A stretch of DNA of 64,000 nt, taken from contig CM056733.1 of the NCBI GenBank assembly GCA_029844215.1, positions 37,270,642 through 37,334,641 on the forward strand. The letters run 5' to 3'. Below the pieces are notes generated by a model. It was not told the origin of the DNA and did no database searches. It saw only the letters and a program-made list of their open reading frames with translations. Origin of the DNA: Przewalskia tangutica (lineage: Eukaryota > Streptophyta > Magnoliopsida > Solanales > Solanaceae). The translations under genes were made by a program, and so were the position numbers. Position 1 is the stretch's first letter. Each line of letters opens with the position of its first letter. Shown piece by piece: positions 21,663 through 32,118 of this stretch.

Positions 21663-24600
21663 TGTCACGACCCGAATCCGGGCCCGCGACTGGTGCCTTA
21701 CCCCGGGCACCCTAGTGACACAACATCAGAGTAATCAGCGGAACATAAAGACAATACATGAAACCAATGTGATATGACAGTGAAATAAGAAGACAAAGCA
21801 ACTAAAAGCGGTTACCTTCAAGTATATATATAAACAGCAATTTGAGCCATTACAACCTCTTACAAATTCGCCCACAACGATCTGAGACCTCTACGAATAA
21901 TATGACAACAACGACGGACGGGGCCGCCATACCCCGAATGTAAGCACCTACAATCAGCAGGGACTATACCAAGATAAGCTCCGAGAAACGGCTTTCCCGA
22001 ATCAGGGTGACCCTAAGAGCGAGGATCACGATCGATGTAACTTTACTCGCAGCATGACGCAGCCCGAAGGAGGTCAAGATAACAAAAATTTAGTATGTGA
22101 AATCAAATAAATCGTAAATGAAATCATAGTAGTCTATATAAAGCAGGAGACATGTATGATAACCAAACTACGATTCACAATAAATAAGCCATGTCAAGTC
22201 GTGACTCACGCCTCAAAGTCATCCCATGCCGTGGAGCTCCTTCCTCACCGCTAGCCTAGGTACAAATCTCGTGATACGTATATCGTGTCTCGGCCCATCT
22301 TATGGACCCAATATAGAAACGTGTGGAATACATTCCGGATGAACCGTAGTCGCTGAATTACATTCGGGTGAACCGTAGTCAAGTGAAATACATTCGGATG
22401 AACCGTAGTCGAGTGAAATACATTCGGATGAACCAGAATCAAGTGAAATACATTCGGATGAACCGGTAGTCGAGTGAAATACATTCGGATGAACCGGTAG
22501 TCGAGTAGAACACAATATTTGCACAACAAGGCTATCACGTAACATGGTCAAGTTTCATAACGACAAGCATAGGCAAGTTATACACAACTCAAGGTACTTT
22601 CATTTTATGTCAAAGTCGGATTTTAACCTAAAGTACTACGTACGTTAAATTCCTTTTAATATCCAGTTCTTTTACAAAGGTCACCCGATACCGGTAGTAT
22701 AAAATTAGAGTGACTAACATTGTTAAGTAAACCAAAATGCTTTCCTTTGTAAAATCAAGTAACAACCTTATTTTCCAAACGTTCAAGTTTGCCTAATTTC
22801 AAATGCTCAAGTTTCTCATTTTAGAAAGGGTTTCGTAGTTCATAGTTTTAAATCCTTTAAAACATAATTCTCCTTTAAACGTTTTGAGAAACCTATGTCT
22901 TATAAGTGAGTAGGTTATTCTTGTTTATAATCAATCTTATTAAGCAGCCATGATCTAGGAAATGTCATTTTGTCTCATCTTAGCTTCTATGCAGATGGAA
23001 GTTTCTACTGGTTTTAATAATACTTAATCTGTCAAAACATTTCCTTTTATTAACGCTGCAGTGGTTTGTCGATACATTCGATTCAGAAATCAAGAAAACA
23101 TTCTTAAGCCGTTATTACCCAACTTCCCATAAAGCTAGTATAACTCTTAAGTTTTCAAAACCAAGTATTACTTCTCTTTCGAAATGATTCAAAAATCTTT
23201 GAAATACTTCAAGTTCTTTATTAACACATAACAAGCCGCTTATAGTTCAAATCGATTACCTTTTCAAAATCACAAGTATTTTCTTACCAACATAAAGCTG
23301 TTATAACCAACTTCCCATAAAGCCGTTATACCACTTTATGTTTTAAACCAATCAAATACATTTAGCACTTGACGCTACCGTACTACATAGATCACACATA
23401 TCATGCTAGAAGAGATAGGAAGAGGTTCACATACCTCGCGAGTATCGACTAATAGCAAAACGCTCCAAGTACCTCCAACCGCCGGCTACTCCTTAAGTCA
23501 AGTAGATCGCGCCACACGTAGTACTTCAACCTATAAGGCCACAAGGCGCTTATTAACATTTAGACCTCATCGTAGAACATTCTACCGAAAATTCGAAGAT
23601 TCTCCCCGCAACCGCGTAAATCTCTCTCTATCGGCGCCGCCATCAAGCCAACCAGGGGGTGGGGGGTTCATACATCTAACCGAACGTGCACAATTCTAAC
23701 TCACAGAAAAGCTACACAAGTCTACTGTAATACACCCTATGTAATTACAATTCAAGATTTTCTTCGAAAAGGTTTCTTATATTCAAAGCTTAAGTCAAAA
23801 GACATTGCCGATAACAACGTTCAGTTCTATATATAGTATACTTCAACTATATAGTCTAACAATCATGTAATTTCCAATTACAATAGAGGGACAAGATATT
23901 TACCTCGATAAGCCCATAATTATCCGAGTTTAAATGTCGATCCTGAGCAAGGTTTAGCTCCTATCCGTGCGCTCCGACCCGCTCCAAACAACCCTTAGAA
24001 GTTCTAACCAACTTCTACTTATTACTCCAACTAACCATGGAGATTTTCCTTAGGGTTTCGGTTTTGTGACGGAAGGGAAGTATAATAGTATTTCTGGTTT
24101 TTTGTATAGGTATAACCTTAGAATACTACAAGGTATATGGCTAAGGTAATTTGGGCATTATAACAATACTTTTGAGAGTATTTCTACCAAGAGGGGGGGT
24201 GTATTATACGAGACACCTAGGCTAGGGGTACCCCACCACACTACTAGGAGGGGGTGAGGGCTCTCGCCAAGGGGAGGAAGACTCTTGGACGAGAACCACG
24301 AAGGAAGAGGGAGGATTTTAACACTTAGAAGATTTTAGGATGAAGAAAGTCTTCAACATAGGGTGGTATTTATAGGCCAACCAATGGCCAACCAATGGCC
24401 AAGATCTTGCCAAGTGCAAGGCAAGTGTAAGGCCAAGATCTTGCCAAGTGCACCCTAGCCAACTAACACACAAAAAAAAAAATCCTACCAACTCCCCTTG
24501 ACCAACAAGGCCAATCGTCCAACCCTCCCTTTACCGCCCACTCACGTCCGCCAATGAGAGGGTGCCAAGTGGCGCCCTCTTGTTGGCCCAACACGTTTCG

Positions 24601-24792
24601 TCTCTCGGAAAAATCCGTAAAAATTAAAAATGACATAGCGGAAATTCCCTACGAAAGTCGTGGAAACGCTTTCGCCGAAAACGACTCTAATCGGGTGTTG
24701 TGCACAAAATTAATTCGGCCAAGCCTAATTAAAAGTTTCAAATTTTCTACGTACGTCCCTTCGTACATACTCTGGAAATACGGGGCATAACA
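21663..24792 (-). repeat. LTR-A of T (3'-most LTR)
   Basis: Reads tgtcacgacccgaat to cggggcataaca on the plus strand. It contains the 34-35-bp tandem array at 22310-22510, the TATA box at about 24367-24376 (complement) and two CAAGATCTTG palindromes near 24405 and 24434. The last ten bases and the adjacent PPT match those of LTR-B. Confidence 0.92.
22310..22510 (-). repeat. 34-35-bp tandem array in LTR-A
   Basis: About six units of attc(ccg)gatgaaccggtagtc(g/a)agtgaaatac. Units within the array differ mainly by loss of bases in CCCGG and CCGG, whereas the copy in LTR-C (43355-43560) is nearly perfect. Confidence 0.85.
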
Positions 24793-24826
24793 TTCTCCCC
24801 TCCTTAGAAACATTCGTCCCGAATGT
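24793..24826 (-). other. PPT and inverted repeat before LTR-A of T
   Basis: Minus-strand reading: gaacattcg-gga-cgaatgtttc, then aaggaggggagaa, then TGTTATGCCCCG. Identical in layout at 40159-40192. Confidence 0.85.
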
Positions 24827-24856
24827 TCCTTCTAGGTCTCGAAACAAACGGGCGCC

Positions 24857-24861
24857 AGTAT
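24857..24861. repeat. Target site duplication AGTAT, left copy (element N)
   Basis: Repeated perfectly at 34536-34540. The unoccupied site gcgccagtatagtc is visible as its complement in P at 10995-11011. Confidence 0.93.
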
Positions 24862-27263
24862 TGTCACGACCCATTCCGGGGCCCGTGACTGGTGCCTTAC
24901 CGGGGCACCCAAGTAGTCATACATCAGAGTAATCAGCGGAAACATAAAGCAAGACATAAAATAGTTTATAAAACAAGACACAGATTTTGTGAGAAAACAT
25001 CGCCTTTCGGCATATATAAATATAATCATGTTTTAGCAGTTACATCCGATCGCATAACATGACTACGCACTTCTAAGGAAATATACCACTATGGCGACAG
25101 GGCCCGCCATACCCTCGATGCATAAAACTATCTACAACAGTGGAGATCATACCAAAAGTAGAGCCTCGGAAGAGACGGAGCTCCCGACACCAACGTAGAG
25201 ATCCTAAGGATGCGGATCTAGCACCTGCTTGCCCTTACCTGCGGCATGAACGCAGCCCCCCGAAGGAGGTCAGTACAACAGGTACTAAGTATGCGAAACT
25301 GTAAAGTACTTAAATGAAAACATATCATTTTAGTTAAAACCAGTTTACAAATATGTATGAAACAACCAAAGAAACCGCACGTAGTGTCACATCATAAACA
25401 AGATCAACAATAGGTATCGTAATAGGTCTTGTCTAGGCGAATGATCGAAACAGGCCACTCGCCATATCATCATTCGCAAGCCTAACTCGACTCGAGTCCG
25501 CATAGGCCACTCACATGGGCCCGCATGAGGTGTAACCCCGCATCGAGGTAGCTACTCCTCGGCATCCCCGACTCATTGTCGCACGGCACAGACCGCATGA
25601 GGCATAACCCCGCATACTAACTGGAACTCTCGTAGCTCGCATAGGCCCCGGACCCGCATGAGGTATTCTCGAATCATGGTCCTGCATCGCCGAGTCTACC
25701 CCGCATCGGAGGCGCCTTAACCCCGTATCATCTCAAGAGGTGAGTGATAGTATACTAACATAACAACTTATCTTTAAGTAACATAAGCACAACAAGGATA
25801 CTCACCTATACAAACGCTACAAGATACTAACACACATAGCATCATATCATGTCTACTTATCAAACCATCTTATTATTCTTTTCACAATATAAGTCCGTTA
25901 TAACACATAGGCAAACTTGTTTCTTTTATCAATCTTAAGTGGTTATACTTACTTCCCATAAAGCTAGTATAACTCTTAAGCTTCGTTTCAAAAATCAATT
26001 AGTTCTCTTCATTTAATAAATGGTTCAAGAGTCCCTTTTGAAATGTTTTCGCTTCTTTATTATTCAAAGCTTAAGCGTGAGGCATTGCCGCATTTATTAT
26101 TCAAAGCTTAAGTCACGAGGCATTGCCGTAAGTATTATTCATTAACACGTACGCCTCCGCACTATATACATATTGTAAAATATCATGCTTTAGGAAGAAT
26201 CACATACCTTCTCGTGAAATCCACCGCCAAGTCGAGTATGTCATGCAGAATCAGCCTATAATAGTCACGATATCTATCAAAGTCTAGACTATTCAAGGTC
26301 ACTCTAAACAGAGGTCCTCAATTCTACGGAAAGTCGGGCAGCACAACCCTACGGTGAGCTATATAAGTCTCTGTGGAAAATACCCTATGTAAGTATAGTT
26401 CAGATATTCTTCTTTTATACCCTTCTAAGGTGTTACATTCAATTCTATTCCTTAACAACCTTCTAAGTATTTATACTTATTCTTATATTACAACAAGATA
26501 TATATTCTAATTCGAAAGAGGGTTAGGATTAGTTACCTCGGTAAGCCCAATAATATCCTAGAAAAGTCGCTACCGAGCAAGGTTTTGCTCCTAAGTTGTA
26601 TGCTAAGAAAACCTTAGAAGTTCTTCACAACTTCTTCTAAGTACTAAGGTATTTGGGCTAGGGTATTTTGGGCATTATAACAATACAAGAAGGCAACTTT
26701 TCTACCAAGGGAGGGGGTAGGTTTCTGCTAGGCTAGGGGTGGGGTAGCCTCGCCAAGCTTCTCAAGGGAGGGGTGTGTTGGACGAAACAACAAGAGGAGA
26801 GGAGGGATTTGAGACTTAGATAGATTGCTCAATTTAGGATGAAATTACTCTTCAACAAGGGGTATTTATAGGTCAAGACATGGCCAACCAATGGCCAAGA
26901 TTATGCCAAGTGCAAGGCAAGTGTAGGGTGAGGATTTAGGCAAGTGTCCTTGGCCAACTTGCACACAAAATATCTATCCAACTTTATGACAAGGCTTGGC
27001 ATTCCAATCGCCCTATTGCGTGACAAGTCCACCAATGAGAGGGTGGAAAGTGTCGCCTCTCATTGGTCCAAAGTGTTACGCCTCTAAAAATCCGCAAAAA
27101 TAAGAAATGACATAGCGGATTTTATCCTATGAAAGCCGTGGAAACGCTTCGCCGGAAAACCGTTCGCTTTGTGAGTTGTGCCTAAAAATCGCCCAAGGCC
27201 TAACTTTAAGACCAAAACTTTTAGACGTATTCCTTTACGTACATACTGAAATACGGTATAACA
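24862..27263 (-). repeat. 3' LTR of N
   Basis: 2402 nt, tgtcacgacccatt to acggtataaca on the plus strand. TATA at about 26862-26871 (complement). The section 25440-25740 is a degenerate GCATGAGG/CGCATAGGC array. It carries no T-type 34-bp array. Confidence 0.92.
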
Positions 27264-27300
27264 TTCTCCTCTCTTAGAAACATTCGTCGAATGTTCCTTC
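27264..27300 (-). other. PPT and inverted repeat of N
   Basis: Minus reading: gaacattcgacgaatgtttc, then aagagaggagaa, then TGTTATACC. The inverted repeat has lost its three-base loop seen in T and P. Confidence 0.78.
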
Positions 27301-27429
27301 CCAAGACAGATAACGCTAAGGTTCTTCAAAACTTAAACGGTTGCAAAAAGCCACACACGGCCATAAACAACACTTAGGCATAAACGATAATGAAGATTTA
27401 TAAGTAGGAAAGTGAATTACGGAGGGTGG

Positions 27430-27580
27430 GGAACAGTGAGGATACTTCGCCTCATGTCCTCTCGGCCCCACGTCATCTCTCCTCGAGCTCGTTCCGCCAC
27501 AAGACTTTGTGGAAGCCACGCCCTTCGTCCGCAGACGCCTAACTCCGACGATCGATTATCGCTATGGGAATCTCTCATAC
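27430..27580 (-). pseudogene. Chromodomain of N
   Basis: Minus-strand reading across one break gives Y-E-(R)-F-P-I-A-I-I-D-R near 27575-27540, then K-V-L-W-R-N-E-L-E near 27505-27480. This is the chromodomain at the integrase C-terminus, also seen in O at 20954. It would bind methylated histone H3 and guide insertion into heterochromatin, which agrees with the nesting seen here. A stop after the first part coincides with a short gap. Confidence 0.7.
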
Positions 27581-27589
27581 GATAACCCC

Positions 27590-28440
27590 TGGTCACTGGA
27601 CATCGCCAATCGGATGTACCCTAGATGGATCCGATACATCTCTCAAAGATAGAAACGTGAAACATCGATGCACCGCCTCCAGATCGGACGGCAGACCAAC
27701 TCATAGGCAACCTTGCCTACCCCGCGAACAATCTGAACGCCCAACGTACTTGGTGAGTTTCTTCTTCCCGAATCTCATCACACCTTCATGGGTGACACCT
27801 TTAGGAAAACCCAATCATCAATCGCAAACTCGGATGTCGACGACGATGATCCGCATACGACTGGCTCGACTCGGTGTCAATAGCCGCTCTCGGATAAGCT
27901 TCACCTTATCCATCGCCATTGCACCAAATCGTCCCACTAGCCGCACTCTCGCCCACCTCGAACCAACCTATAGGCGATCTGCACTTCCTCCCATACAAGG
28001 CCTCATAAGGCGCCATCGAATCTGAGTGGTAGCTATTATTATACGCGAACTCAACTAGAGGCAAATGATCCTCCCAACTACCATCGGTCAATAACACAGC
28101 TCGCAAAGATATCCTCAAGAGTCCGGATAGTGCGCTCTGCCCGTCTGCCTGCGTGGATGAAATGCGATACGTGCTCACTCGTCCCTAAACCCTCGGAAGG
28201 ACCTCTGAAGTTGGCGTAAATCGCCCGCTCTGCATCGATATGATCAAGTAGGGACTCATGCGACCGACGATCTCTCGGATGTAAAGTTCGCATAATCCTC
28301 AGAAAAAGTCGCCTGACGGAAGAAAGTGGGCTGATTTCGCCACCGTCGACGATAACCCATATAGAATCATGTCTCCTCCGAGTGCAGGTAATCCCGTGAT
28401 GAAGTCCATGTTGATTACCTCCCACTTCCGTCGGGATCTC
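27590..28440 (-). pseudogene. Integrase core and C-terminus of N
   Basis: Integrase inserts the cDNA into the host genome. On the minus strand, around 28365-28340, D-S-I-W-V-I-V-D carries the first catalytic Asp. A damaged Y-A-N-F-R ... E-G-L-G-T stretch near 28215-28165 marks the second Asp region. A-E-R-T-I-R-T-L-E-D near 28145-28110 covers the catalytic Glu. W-E-D-H-L-P-L-V-E-F-A-Y-N-N-S-Y and A-P-Y-E-A-L-Y-G-R-K-C-R-S-P follow at 28080-27965. The C-terminal GPY region (27600-27900) is present but broken. At least three frame changes are needed. Confidence 0.82.
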
Positions 28441-28645
28441 TATCGCAGTAATAAACCACCGTGTCTCGGTGCTCTACCTTTACCTGCTGACAACACGGGC
28501 ACTGAGCTACGAACTCTGCAACGTCCCTCTTCAAGCCATCCCACCAATACACAGATCTAAGGTCGTGGTACATCTTGGTCGACCGGATGGATAGAGTAAC
28601 GCGCTACCGTGTGCTTCCCAAGAACCTCGCCAAGTCCTCAAACAT
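28441..28645 (-). pseudogene. Integrase zinc finger (H2C2) of N
   Basis: Minus reading: M-Y-H-D-L-R-S-V-Y-W-W-D-G-L-K-R-D-V, then F-V-A-Q-C-P-C-C-Q-Q-V-K. The C-x2-C pair is intact, unlike in O, where both cysteines are changed. This domain helps integrase multimerise on the cDNA ends. Confidence 0.75.
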
Positions 28646-28664
28646 CCGGAACACACAACCGCCC

Positions 28665-29270
28665 TCAAACCTTAGCACCCCATGGTGCTACCTCAAGGAC
28701 CCTTGCCTCACGAAGAGTCAGATCACGATATCGAATAAAAGCTGGATCCTCGAACTGTTGCCTCTTCACCTCCTCAACGATGGAAGACTCGGCAACCTCA
28801 CGAACTCTAACCCCATTGCTATCAGAATCAATCAAACGGACACCAAGGCTTGCTAACTGGTGCAAATCACGAACCATGTCCCTCCTCTCTAGCTGCACAT
28901 CTGATAGGCTCCCCATCGACCTACGACTAAGAGCATCTGCTACAACATTGGCCTTCCCCGGATGGTACAAGATATCAACATCGTAATCCTTAAGCAACTC
29001 CAACCACCGTCTCTGTCGTAAGTTCAGCTCCCTCTGGCTGAAGATATACTGGAGGCTCTTGTGGTCTGTAAAAATATCCACGTGAACCCCATACAAATAG
29101 TGCCTCCAGATCTTCAAAGCGTGAATCACTACGACTCCAATCACGGGTGGGGTAGTTCCTCGTGTTTCTTCAATCGGGATGCATATGCTATAACTCGCCA
29201 TGCCGCATCAACACATCCCAACCCGATGCCCGACGATCACAATACACGACATAACCATCCGGACCTCCGG
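28665..29270 (-). CDS. RNase H domain of N pol
   Basis: The longest clean coding stretch of N: 178 residues open from 29201 to 28665 on the minus strand, continuous at its end with the linker to integrase. It contains H-A-L-K-I-W-R-H-Y-L-Y-G, then F-T-D-H-K-S-L-Q-Y-I-F, then R-W-L-E-L-L-K-D-Y-D, then H-P-G-K-A-N-V-V-A-D-A-L-S-R-R. This is typical Ty3/gypsy RNase H, which removes RNA from the RNA/DNA hybrid during reverse transcription. In the living element it is part of a Gag-Pol polyprotein, not a separate gene, so its own start codon has no meaning. Linked upstream to RT through a frame break near 29200-29280. Confidence 0.88.
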
Positions 29271-29279
29271 AAGAGTAAG

Positions 29280-30010
29280 AACGGGGCGGTCGTCCTCTCT
29301 TTCAAGAATCGAAACCCCGCCACAAGCATCGCCCATCAAACTTGGCGCCTTCGAGTCGGCCTAGTCAATGGTGCGTAGATAGAAGCAAACTTCTCCACGA
29401 ACCGATAATACCGCAAGGCCCGAAATCGCGAACCTCTCGCCGGAGTAGTAGGTCTAGGCCAAGTCTCGATCGCCTCGATCTTGGCCGTACAACTCGAATG
29501 CCATCAGCCCGACAATATGCCCAAGAAACGCCATCAAGTCAACCAAAACTCACATTTGGAAAACTTGGCGATAATCGCTGGTCTCCGAGAATCGTCGGCC
29601 TGATCGCCAAATGCTCGCGTGCTCCCGCTCGAGCGAGAATAAACCAAGATATCATCAATGAACACTATCACAACGTGTCCAAAAATGGTTTGAACACTTG
29701 GTTCATCAAATCCATGAATACCACGAGCATTGGTCAACCAAAGACATGACCGAACTCATAATGCTCCGCGGTCCGAATGCAATCTAGGGACATCCACCTC
29801 TCGACTGCGACTGATGATAGCCCGATCGCAGATCAATCTTGGAGAAACATCTCGCACTTCGCAATCGGTCGAACAAATCATCAATCTCGGGAGGGTATCC
29901 GTTCTTAATGGTCACCTTGTTCACCGCGTAATCAACACACGTGCGCAGGCCCCGCCCTTCTTCTTCACGAACAATAGGCGCCCCAGGGAGAAACACCGGG
30001 CCTAATGAAG
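29280..30010 (-). pseudogene. Reverse transcriptase of N
   Basis: Two readable parts on the minus strand. 29996-29784: G-A-P-I-V ... C-V-D-Y ... N-K-V-T-I-K-N, I-D-D-L-F-D-R-L, C-F-S-K-I-D-L-R-S-G-Y-H-Q, the palm with the first catalytic Asp in K-I-D-L. 29737-29534: V-I-V-F-I-D-D-I-L-V-Y-S, with the F-I-D-D catalytic pair intact, then F-S-K-C-E-F-W. Frame breaks between the parts stop a continuous reading. RT copies the element RNA into cDNA in the particle. Confidence 0.85.
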
Positions 30011-30171
30011 CCCTTCTCTAGCAAATCCCTAAGCCGATCCTTCACTCTCTCAATCGGCGGTGCCATTACGTATGGCGGAATGGAAATAGCCGAGTATCCG
30101 CAACACATCTATACAAAACTCGATCTCCTCTCGTGAGGATACCCGAGGTCATCTGAAACACGCCCGGGAAC

Positions 30172-30760
30172 TCACGACCATCGAATCGACGGAAAATCTG
30201 GCACCGCAGCTTCAGTATCAAACACTCGAACGAGATGGTAGATATACCCCCGCACCATCTTCCTAGCCTCGAGGTAGGAAATAAACCTACCCCTGGCGAT
30301 ACCGTGCTCCTCCCACTCAACAATGGCCTCAGAAACTGGAACCGCATTACTCTCTCTGCAGTCTACATTGGCATAGCAAGAGGCTAGCCAATCCATCCCC
30401 ATAATCACATCAAAGTCAAACATCTCCAACTCTATCAAGTCGGCTAGGGTCTGACGACTGTAAATGGTCACAGGACAAGCCCTATATACCCGCCGAGCTA
30501 CCACCGAATCACCCACTGGCGTAGCTACCTCGAAAGGGTCTATGGACTCGGGCTCTATCCCTATCCTACTAGCAACAAGGGGAGATATATAGGACAGAGT
30601 AGAACCCGGATCTATCAAAGCATACACATCAAACCCGTGACCGATAAGGTACTGTGACGACATCGGTGAGGCCTCCGATCCGCTGGACAAAGCATAAATG
30701 CGTTCGAGGACCGCTAGAATCGACTCGAGCCACGACCTCGCGCGACCTGCTGACCCATGA
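30172..30760 (-). CDS. Aspartic protease domain of N
   Basis: Part of a 242-residue open stretch (30900-30172, minus). The protease lies from about residue 90 on: V-Y-A-L-I-D-P-G-S-T-L-S-Y-I-S (active site D-P-G-S, a variant common in plant gypsy elements in place of D-T/S-G), then V-A-R-R-V-Y-R-A-C-P-V, then F-D-V-I-M-G-M-D-W-L near residue 185. The tail runs into the protease-RT linker (I-S-Y-L-E-A-R-K-M-V). It cleaves the Gag-Pol polyprotein. The first 60 residues of the open stretch are out of frame with gag. Confidence 0.85.
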
Positions 30761-30779
30761 GCACCTCGCCCGGCGAGTA

Positions 30780-31916
30780 ATCGTAGGAGATGATGGCGGC
30801 AAGAACGAAGGCGAGCCCTACCACCACGCTTCGGCCGGACAAGCCTCGCAAAGTGACCCGCTGGCCACAATCGTAATAAGATCCAAAAGTAGTACCACAC
30901 TTCCCGTAATGGGATCTACCGTGACGGCCACACCGGGTGGTCCCGATCGCCGATTCTCGCTACTCGACGCTCAAGCCCTGGGCCCGTCCGCCTCGCGGCC
31001 GTGGCGAGGACGGTGCAGGAGTGCTCAGGCCGGCGTGGTGCGAATCAGACCGCCGCCGAGGCCGCCACCACGATAACCACCGTAAGACCCTCCGCCCCGC
31101 CTTCTTCCGGCCGTCATCGCCCACTCGCCGACCTTCGCGCTCGCCGCATCCGGCGTGAGCTGCGTGCGGGTAATGTCCATACCGGTGGAGAAACCCGCAT
31201 GACTTCGGCCATATAGTCGTCTAGCAGGTGACATAGCGGTGCACCCTATCCTCCATATCGCTACCAATCCGGGACATATCGAGCCAATGAATCAAACTCG
31301 ACATTGTACTTCCCGACGGCGCCCTCTCGCCTCGTGGTAAAAATCTATCACCGCGCCTCCTCATCCGCGAGGCAAGAAGTGAGTGAGGAAAGCCTCGAGA
31401 ACTCATCCCAAGTAGCTGGGACGCGTGCTCTCCCGGGATAACTCGTGAATCAAACCAATCGATCGCGTATCACGCAACCTATGTGAACCAAAGATCACGC
31501 ACTCGGTCTCCGACGCCCGATCACTCTCAAAATCCTCTCAAGCCGACGGATGAACTCGCGGATCATCCTCCGCCTCGACCCATAAAACTCCGCGGCTCTA
31601 CTCAAGAAGTCTCGTAGCCTCAAACTCTCGCCTCGGGTGAACAACGGTGCGACCGACATCGGATCTGAATCGAATGCCAGATCCAGCCTCTCTCGTATCG
31701 GGCCACAACTTTAGCCAAAAGCCGGGCCATCTCTCAGTACCCTAACTCCTCCGCCCAGTGTGGGACGGGAGGTGTGGGTACGTGGTTCTTTGGCTGGCGG
31801 CGCCATAGAACTCGCCATCTCGGTATAGACGGGCTCGAGCCCTCGTGACTCGGGTGTCTCGCTAGCGCTCCTCGGCTGCCTTGCCGCTTCGGGCGGGTTG
31901 CCTTACGAGGAGGCAT
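30780..31916 (-). pseudogene. gag of N, frame-broken
   Basis: The start codon is taken at 31916 (minus), giving M-P-P-R-K-A-T-R-P-K-R-Q-G as in the short elements. The N-terminus is followed in shifting frames by the gag core (M-E-D-R-V-H-R-Y-V near 31250) and ends with a CCHC knuckle at about 30875-30836 (C-G-Q-R then H-F-A-R, spread over frames). Compared with N2, every core element can be matched, so this was a full-length gag. Gag forms the particle and packages RNA. Numerous one- to three-base gaps break it. Confidence 0.72.
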
Positions 31917-32101
31917 AATCATATGGAAAGGAATACGTTAGAGGGTCCAACCTATAACACGCCTCTAAAGCACGATCTCGTAATGAGAAGAATGGAAACC
32001 AATCCTAAATATCCTATAGCCTCTCGATTATTGGTGTGGTGCACAACACACCGATAATCAAGACTACTAGATACGGTCAGTAGACACTTTCCGAGGATTA
32101 A

Positions 32102-32114
32102 TCGCTCGATACCA
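32102..32114 (-). other. Primer binding site of N
   Basis: Minus reading tggtatcgagcga, four bases from the LTR end; matches initiator tRNA-Met but for the lost A of CAG. Confidence 0.82.
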
Positions 32115-32118
32115 CTTT

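Noticed and set aside
27564..28025. Plus-strand open frame of 153 codons across integrase of N, and other plus-strand frames at 28575-30005 and 60139-62739
   Set aside because: They are antisense shadows of the minus-strand pol genes; the minus strand carries the conserved motifs.
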